NCBI GenBank assembly: GCA_016867615.1
Contig: VGJG01000082.1
Location: forward strand, 1-7,148
Source: Candidatus Aminicenantota bacterium
GTDB lineage: Bacteria > Acidobacteriota > Aminicenantia > Aminicenantales > JAFGAV01
DNA length: 7,148 nucleotides
Direction of reading: 5' to 3'
The stretch's first letter is position 1. The number at the start of each line of letters is the position of its first letter. Made by a program: the position numbers and the translations under genes. The notes below the pieces were generated by a model that made no database searches, was not told the origin of the DNA, and saw nothing but the letters and a program-made list of their open reading frames with translations. Shown in pieces: positions 1 through 3,902 of this stretch.

Positions 1-88
1 GGTCGTATCGGCGGCCGAGCAGGACGGCGCCCAGGAGGGAGTCGATCCCCCCCGAGAACATGACCGCCGCTTCGTTCTTGACGGGCAT
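1..88 (-). CDS. PP-loop ATP pyrophosphatase family protein, N-terminal fragment
   Basis: Only the first 29 codons lie in the window; the rest runs off the left edge. The translation begins MPVKNEAAVMFSGGIDSLLG. The SGGIDS stretch at residues 12-17, preceded by a hydrophobic strand, is the PP-loop signature of N-type ATP pyrophosphatases, which adenylate a substrate and release pyrophosphate. Members include QueC, tRNA thiolation enzymes, asparagine synthetase and NAD synthetase, and the fragment is too short to choose between them. The ATG at 86-88 has an AAGGAG Shine-Dalgarno at 95-100 with a 6-nt spacer, which supports this start. It lies 53 nt downstream of the small membrane protein gene on the same strand, so the two are probably co-transcribed. 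The family call is firm, but the exact role is unknown. Confidence 0.8.
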   Translation of the reverse strand, partial: MPVKNEAAVMFSGGIDSLLGAVLLGRRYD

Positions 89-141
89 CGGGCTCTCCTT
101 GAGGGAATGTCCCCCCCATTATCCACGGGCGGGAAAAAAGT

Positions 142-324
142 TCAAGCGCCGGGCTCGCCGGCGGTGGTCTTCAGCACGGGACGGACATAATCCTTGCGGC
201 TGATCTTCTGCCGGATGCGGCGGACGCAGCAGCCTCCCTGGTAGAAAAAGAGGAACAAGAGCCCGCCCACGAGCAGGGCCAGAAAACCGACGACGCTCAG
301 CAGAACGATCCAAAACGCGCTCAT
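142..324 (-). CDS. Small single-span membrane protein, unknown function
   Basis: A 60-residue protein that I do not recognise. Residues 4-28 form one strongly hydrophobic segment rich in Leu, Val, Phe and Gly. It is followed by QGGCC (29-33) and a basic stretch, RRIRQK (35-40), then a polar tail. The positive-inside rule predicts an outside N-terminus and a cytoplasmic C-terminus, with the adjacent cysteines C32 and C33 at the membrane edge. The start is supported by an AAGGAG Shine-Dalgarno at 334-339 with an 8- to 9-nt spacer and by a near-consensus promoter (359-387) that would give a leader of about 28 nt. That regulatory context is the main reason to believe so short an ORF. It precedes the PP-loop ATPase gene by 53 nt on the same strand and may be its operon partner. 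The function cannot be inferred from sequence. Confidence 0.75.
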   Translation of the reverse strand: MSAFWIVLLSVVGFLALLVGGLLFLFFYQGGCCVRRIRQKISRKDYVRPVLKTTAGEPGA

Positions 325-358
325 CCCGACGCTCCTTTATCTTACTATTTCCATAGGA

Positions 359-387
359 ATAATATCTTCCGCGGAGCACGCTGTCAA
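359..387 (-). promoter_or_regulatory. Sigma70-type promoter for the small membrane protein operon
   Basis: On the minus strand there is a perfect -35 TTGACA (382-387), then exactly 17 nt, then a -10 TATTAT (359-364), five of six matches to TATAAT. Transcription should start near 352, giving a leader of about 28 nt that contains the AAGGAG ribosome binding site of the 60-residue membrane protein. It is back to back with the plus-strand promoter at 415-443; the two -35 boxes are 27 bp apart. This is one of the cleanest promoter matches in the window. Confidence 0.8.
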
Positions 388-414
388 GCCGTTTTTTCCC
401 ATCCGCCGGCCAAA

Positions 415-443
415 TTGACACATCCATCCGACGCGGATACACT
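415..443 (+). promoter_or_regulatory. Sigma70-type promoter for the methyltransferase; near-leaderless start
   Basis: A perfect -35 TTGACA (415-420) is followed by exactly 17 nt and a -10 TACACT (438-443), four of six matches to TATAAT. The expected transcription start, about 7 nt after the -10, falls at about 449-451, immediately before the ATG at 452. No Shine-Dalgarno-like purine run precedes that ATG; the bases there are CTAAGCCCCC. Together these suggest a leaderless or almost leaderless mRNA, unlike the neighbouring genes that have clear Shine-Dalgarno sites. The -10 is only moderate, so the start site is inferred. Confidence 0.65.
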
Positions 444-451
444 AAGCCCCC

Positions 452-1225
452 ATGAACAAGGAAAAAGTCGGCCGCTTCTATGACGTCGTCTGGACGGAAT
501 ATCTCCCCGAATACGAAGCCTCGGAGAAACACTGGTCTCTTTTTTATGACCCCCAGGAAATCCGGGCCAAGACCGTGCTCGACGCCGGCTGCGGCACGGG
601 CATCTTCAGCGTCATCTTCGCCCGCAACGGCGCCGCCCGGGTGACGGGCATCGACATCAGCCCGGGCAGCCTGGGGACGGCTCGGGGCCTGGCGTCGCGG
701 TTCAAGCTGAAGAACGCCGAATTCAGACGGGAGGACATGCTCCGCCTGCCCTTCAAAGACGCCTCGTTCGACATCGTCTGGGCTTGGGGGACGGTCCATC
801 ACACGACCGACCCGCTCGGAGCCATCGACGGACTGCTGCGGCTCCTCAAGCCGGGCGGCTCGATCCTGCTGGCCGTCTACAAGAAGACCAAAGTCACCTT
901 TCTGCATGAGGCCGTGCGCAAAACGCTCATCCGCACCCCCCGGTGGTCGTGGACGACGCTGTCCAAGGCTATGGCTTTTTTCCTGGCCCCAGTCGTCTTT
1001 CTTTTTAAAAAGCGCGAGAAATCACGCAAGGGGGAGAAGCTCGAGGAGCTCATCCTGGACTGGTATTTCGTCCCCATCCGGCACCACTACACACCGGACG
1101 AGATCCGCTCTCACCTCGAGGGGAAAGGCCTGAAGGTCGAAAAGTTTCTGCCCGCCTCCGGCCGTTTCGACAGCTCGTCGAACTTCATCTTCAAGGCGCG
1201 CAAGCCGGCCCGTTCCCGACGCTGA
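452..1225 (+). CDS. Class I SAM-dependent methyltransferase
   Basis: A 257-residue protein with a complete class I (Rossmann) methyltransferase core of the Methyltransf_11/25 type. Motif I is VLDAGCGTG (42-50). The acidic ribose-binding residue is D68 in VTGIDIS. A REDMLRLPF segment (93-101) carries the likely adenine-contacting Asp. The post-core motif is FDIVWAWGTVHH (106-117), and LLKPGGSILLAVY (131-143) is the usual strand 4-5 region. Residues 144-205 form a basic insertion with a hydrophobic helix, AFFLAPVVFLF (175-185), flanked by lysines and arginines. This could dock the enzyme on the membrane, though that is inference. The C-terminus (213-247) resembles the usual closing helix and strands. 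The methyl acceptor is unknown. The start is fixed by the promoter at 415-443 and by the N-terminal MNKEKVGRFYD-type opening; there is no Shine-Dalgarno. It converges on the protease gene, with 19 nt between the two stops and no terminator seen there. Confidence 0.88.
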   Translation: MNKEKVGRFYDVVWTEYLPEYEASEKHWSLFYDPQEIRAKTVLDAGCGTGIFSVIFARNGAARVTGIDISPGSLGTARGLASRFKLKNAEFRREDMLRLPFKDASFDIVWAWGTVHHTTDPLGAIDGLLRLLKPGGSILLAVYKKTKVTFLHEAVRKTLIRTPRWSWTTLSKAMAFFLAPVVFLFKKREKSRKGEKLEELILDWYFVPIRHHYTPDEIRSHLEGKGLKVEKFLPASGRFDSSSNFIFKARKPARSRR

Positions 1226-1244
1226 GGGAGTCTCTTCCCCGCCG

Positions 1245-2723
1245 CTAGTTGCGCTTCCGGAGGTCGTCCGACCTGTCGATGACGATGGCGTAATTTTTCA
1301 GAATCGCCTCCCGCCGCGCTTCCGCCTTCTCCCTGGACAGGATGACGCTGAACCCCGTTTCAGTGACAAATTCATGATAAGGGCCCTGGTTCGATTCAAC
1401 GGCCCGGACGAGGTCGGCGAAATCCTTCAGACGAACTCCGTTGGCCTCGACGATGACCTCGTCCTCCAGGAAATGATAGCCGACGTTGACCTCGTCGGCG
1501 AGGACTTGGACCAGGATCACGACCTGAAGCCTCTCGGCTTTCCGTACGGCCAGTTCGCTGTAATAAATGAAACGAAGAGGAGGCATGTTGTCCATCTGCC
1601 ACTGGGCCAAGTGGTTGTAGGTCAGGGGGGTGAAGACGAACCCGCCCACGATGAAGAAGGTCGGGTCCTGGTCATACTGGAGATAGGGCACGAGACGGGT
1701 AGAGTTGAGAGGAGCGGAAAGCTTCACGCGGACCTTCCGCCTCCCCCCCTGGCGGTGGATCTCGAGCTCGACGGCATCGCCCAGGTCTTTCTCCTGGACG
1801 AGAAAATTGAAATCCGTCCGTTCGCCGGGGCGGAATTCCACCGTACCGTCATAGGCCACCGCCCGACCGTCCACGGCGAGGAGGACATCTCCCGGAAGAA
1901 GGAGTCCCTCGGCCGGCGAGCCGTGGGGGATCCGACTGACGGCCACGCCGCGAAACTGCAGATCCTCCGAGACGAGACCCAGCTTCAATCGAAGATCCGG
2001 GTTTTCGAGGGGCTGGGTCTTGATCTCCAGGCTGGGAATGCCGTCATAGCGACCGTCGGACAGGTCGCGCAGAAACCTCCGGATGACGGGGGCGGGCACC
2101 ATGTAACTGATGTTCTCGCCCTTCCTCGCCTGGAAAGCGATGCCCACCAAGCTCTGGCCGCGGATGACCGGCCCGCCGCTGCTTCCGGCATTGATGGCGG
2201 CGTCGATCTGGGCGCACAGCAGCTGCGCCCGGCTGTGGGCATAGACATTCTGCTCGACCCGTGAGACGATGCCGGCGGTCACCGACAGCTCCTCGCCTCC
2301 CTCGGGAAAACCGTAGACCGTCACGGCATCGCACGGGCTGACGAGATCTCCCGGGACGAGAGGCTCCGCTCCCGAGAAGAAATTATCGTCTTCAACATCG
2401 AGGATGGCCAGGTCGCACTCATGGGCGACAAAGCGGACGCGGGCCGCGTACTTCTCCGCCGTGCCGGCTCTTTTGACGATGAGGAAGCGGGCGTCGGCCA
2501 CGACATGGGCGCTGGTCAGGATGCGGCGGCCGCCGATCACGCAGCCTGATCCGTAGACCGCCGAGGGGGCCTCGCGCCGCCAGGGCGTCCAGTAATCCCT
2601 CTCGGCCGAGACGACGTAGATCTTCACCACCGCCCCGGTGATGTCCCGCTCGGCTGCCTCCGCACCCCGCGCCCCGCCGATGATCATTCCCGCCAGAATG
2701 ACGACGGCCGACAATCGGTTCAT
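1245..2723 (-). CDS. Exported Deg/HtrA-type serine protease with two PDZ-type domains (plant Deg2/9/10-like)
   Basis: A 492-residue protein. Residues 1-23 form a signal peptide (basic N-region, hydrophobic core, AEA cleavage site), which places it in the periplasm or outside. The trypsin-like domain (about 27-225) has the catalytic triad H73 (TSAHVV), D104 (ECDLAILD) and S182 in GSSGG; HtrA proteins more often have GNSGG. A PDZ domain follows at about 245-335 (GSPAEGLLLPGDVLLAVDG). The C-terminal part contains FIVGGFVFTPLTYNHL, then a region around DEVNVGYHF, and ends in RSDDLR. I recognise these as hallmarks of the Do-like PDZ_3 domain of plant Deg2/Deg9/Deg10 and their bacterial relatives. 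The mature protease domain carries four cysteines (C61, C103, C131, C170). I chose the ATG at 2721-2723 over an in-frame start at 2831 because it begins the signal peptide and has a GGAGG site 5 nt upstream. It probably degrades or chaperones damaged envelope proteins. Confidence 0.9.
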   Translation of the reverse strand: MNRLSAVVILAGMIIGGARGAEAAERDITGAVVKIYVVSAERDYWTPWRREAPSAVYGSGCVIGGRRILTSAHVVADARFLIVKRAGTAEKYAARVRFVAHECDLAILDVEDDNFFSGAEPLVPGDLVSPCDAVTVYGFPEGGEELSVTAGIVSRVEQNVYAHSRAQLLCAQIDAAINAGSSGGPVIRGQSLVGIAFQARKGENISYMVPAPVIRRFLRDLSDGRYDGIPSLEIKTQPLENPDLRLKLGLVSEDLQFRGVAVSRIPHGSPAEGLLLPGDVLLAVDGRAVAYDGTVEFRPGERTDFNFLVQEKDLGDAVELEIHRQGGRRKVRVKLSAPLNSTRLVPYLQYDQDPTFFIVGGFVFTPLTYNHLAQWQMDNMPPLRFIYYSELAVRKAERLQVVILVQVLADEVNVGYHFLEDEVIVEANGVRLKDFADLVRAVESNQGPYHEFVTETGFSVILSREKAEARREAILKNYAIVIDRSDDLRKRN

Positions 2724-2758
2724 GACACCCTCCTTCTCCGACTCGTTCCCGGGCATGA

Positions 2759-2767
2759 ATGATACCA
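2759..2767 (-). promoter_or_regulatory. Extended -10 promoter for the Deg-type protease gene
   Basis: On the minus strand, TGGTATCAT reads as an extended -10: TG (2766-2767), one base, then TATCAT (2759-2764), five of six matches to TATAAT. No good -35 lies 16-18 nt upstream, which is typical of extended -10 promoters. Transcription should begin near 2752, giving a leader of about 28 nt that includes the protease Shine-Dalgarno. This supports the choice of start at 2723, since the longer in-frame start would lie upstream of the promoter. I saw no sigma-E or CpxR-type element by eye. Confidence 0.5.
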
Positions 2768-2846
2768 CATGAACAGCCATTCCTCGACGGCGCGTATCCG
2801 GAGCGGGACGAGGAGGCCAAGGAGCGCGCAACAGGCCATTCTAGAA

Positions 2847-2875
2847 TTCCTTAGCTCATCCGGATGTTGTAAAAT
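2847..2875 (+). promoter_or_regulatory. Possible promoter for the AlkD-family gene
   Basis: A -10-like TAAAAT (2870-2875) lies 38 nt before the ATG at 2913, with a poor -35 candidate TTCCTT (2847-2852) at 17-nt spacing. Transcription would begin near 2882, leaving about a 30-nt leader that contains the purine-rich GGAGAAGAGGG. A perfect 10-bp palindrome, ATTCTAGAAT (2838-2847), abuts the -35, but it could be chance. This local AT-rich patch is the only promoter-like sequence in the 189-bp divergent gap at 2724-2912 that points right. Confidence 0.35.
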
Positions 2876-2912
2876 TGCCATCGGCTGCGACCCGGAGAAG
2901 AGGGCAAGCATC

Positions 2913-3656
2913 ATGAAGCTCAAGACACTCACTCCTCAAACCGTGGCTCGAGCGGCACGGGAGAAGCTGCGGGCCATGGCCGACCCGGTGAAGGCCACGG
3001 GAGCGGAGAGGTATTTCAAGGAGCCGGTCAAGTGTTACGGCGTTTCCTCGGCCGAGGTCCGGGGACTGGCCAGGGAGCTGGGGAAGTCCGTCAAAGCCGT
3101 CTGGACCGTGAATGACGCGGTCGTTCTATGCGACATGCTCCTGCGGGACAAGGAGCTCGAAGCCAAAGCCGTCGGTTTCATCATCCTCGGCCGGTTCAAA
3201 GATTCCTTCGGCCCGAGCCTCTTCCCCAGGGCGAAACGGTGGTTCGCGGGAAACCTCCTGGACAACTGGGCTGGCGTGGACGTCTTCTGCTCGGAGGTCA
3301 TGAGCCCGTTTCTCTTAAAATATCCCGCCCATGTCGAGCGGATCAAATCCTGGGCGCGCCATCCCAACCGCTGGGTGAAAAGGGCTTCGCTCGTCTCGTT
3401 CGTAACGCCGGCGCGCCGGGGCGGGTTCCTTGACGCGGTCTACGAAATCTCCGCCTCGATTCTCGGGGTCGACGACGACCTCATCCACAAGGCCAACGGC
3501 TGGCTGCTGCGGGAAGCGGGCAAGACCGACATGGCTCGCCTCGAGAGATTCCTGCTCGCCCGCGGCCCGGACCTCCCCCGCACGACCCTGCGCTACGCCA
3601 TCGAGCGCTTCCCCGAGCAGGAGCGAAAACGCTTGTTGCTCCGCACAAAAAGCTAA
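2913..3656 (+). CDS. alkD: AlkD-family DNA alkylation repair glycosylase (HEAT-like repeats)
   Basis: A 247-residue protein, close to the usual length of about 235 for AlkD. The family removes positively charged N3- and N7-alkylpurines from DNA, using a superhelix of ALK/HEAT-like repeats and no base flipping. Aligning from memory to Bacillus cereus AlkD, every residue known to matter is present: Y34 (AlkD Y27), W119 (W109) and the catalytic D123 (D113) in NWAGVD, R157 (R148) in WVKRAS, and W197 (W187) in KANGWLLRE. Activity is therefore plausible. I start at the ATG at 2913, which has the purine-rich GGAGAAGAGGG at 2894-2904 just upstream. An in-frame ATG at 2769 would add 48 residues of unconvincing, low-similarity sequence and would overlap the protease promoter. 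The gene is divergent from the protease and appears monocistronic. The family call is strong; the exact substrate range is inferred. Confidence 0.9.
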   Translation: MKLKTLTPQTVARAAREKLRAMADPVKATGAERYFKEPVKCYGVSSAEVRGLARELGKSVKAVWTVNDAVVLCDMLLRDKELEAKAVGFIILGRFKDSFGPSLFPRAKRWFAGNLLDNWAGVDVFCSEVMSPFLLKYPAHVERIKSWARHPNRWVKRASLVSFVTPARRGGFLDAVYEISASILGVDDDLIHKANGWLLREAGKTDMARLERFLLARGPDLPRTTLRYAIERFPEQERKRLLLRTKS

Positions 3657-3856
3657 ACTGAGAAAAATCCGCGGGTTCCGGCGAGGGGAAATCCTTAGTC
3701 TTCTCCGCTCCCTTCCCCAAGCGGTCATCGCCGACCATTCCGACGACTTTCTGACCTCTCGACGAATCTTCCGCTTGCCGCGCCTCCTCCCGAACGGCGG
3801 ATGCCGGGCGGTCGAAGAGCGACAGAGAAATCTCAGGCTGGAGGGAGAGGAACCCC

Positions 3857-3878
3857 GGCGCGCAAGCCCTTGCGCGCC
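3857..3878. terminator. Strong GC-rich hairpin between convergent genes, possible bidirectional transcript end
   Basis: GGCGCGCAA (3857-3865) and TTGCGCGCC (3870-3878) are perfect inverse complements around a GCCC loop, giving a 9-bp stem with seven G-C pairs. It sits 200 nt past the AlkD-family stop and 24 nt past the stop of the fusion gene, between convergent genes. Neither side has a T-run, so it is not a classical intrinsic terminator. It may end transcription weakly, block exonucleases, or cooperate with Rho. The rest of the 3657-3902 gap shows no convincing gene, RNA or repeat. Confidence 0.5.
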
Positions 3879-3902
3879 AAACGCTGAGCCCGAGGAGACT
3901 TC

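Noticed and set aside
134..163. Possible intrinsic terminator after the small membrane gene (minus strand): a 6-bp stem, CGCCGG/CCGGCG, then T6
   Set aside because: The stem is short, lies partly within the coding end, and the T-run begins 7 nt after it. Read-through into the PP-loop gene seems as likely as termination.
119..907. A 262-codon minus-strand frame overlapping the small membrane gene and the methyltransferase
   Set aside because: It is in codon register with the methyltransferase, runs through the divergent promoters, and has low-complexity Arg-rich sequence with no family resemblance.
1374..2264. A 296-codon plus-strand frame opposite the Deg-type protease
   Set aside because: It has the same antisense register effect. 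It shows no domain, while the minus-strand frame carries the complete catalytic triad and PDZ motifs.
2724..2831. A 36-residue N-terminal extension of the protease
   Set aside because: It would put the signal peptide in the interior of the protein and would begin upstream of the predicted transcription start; the ATG at 2723 has a strong GGAGG site.
2838..2847. A perfect 10-bp palindrome, ATTCTAGAAT, next to the AlkD-side -35
   Set aside because: A palindrome of this length is expected by chance in roughly one of five or six gaps of this size, and no second copy or known operator match was seen.
2769..2912. A 48-residue N-terminal extension of the AlkD-like protein
   Set aside because: It would start upstream of the likely promoter and overlap the protease promoter. 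The sequence is unlike AlkD, and the ATG at 2913 has its own purine-rich ribosome site.
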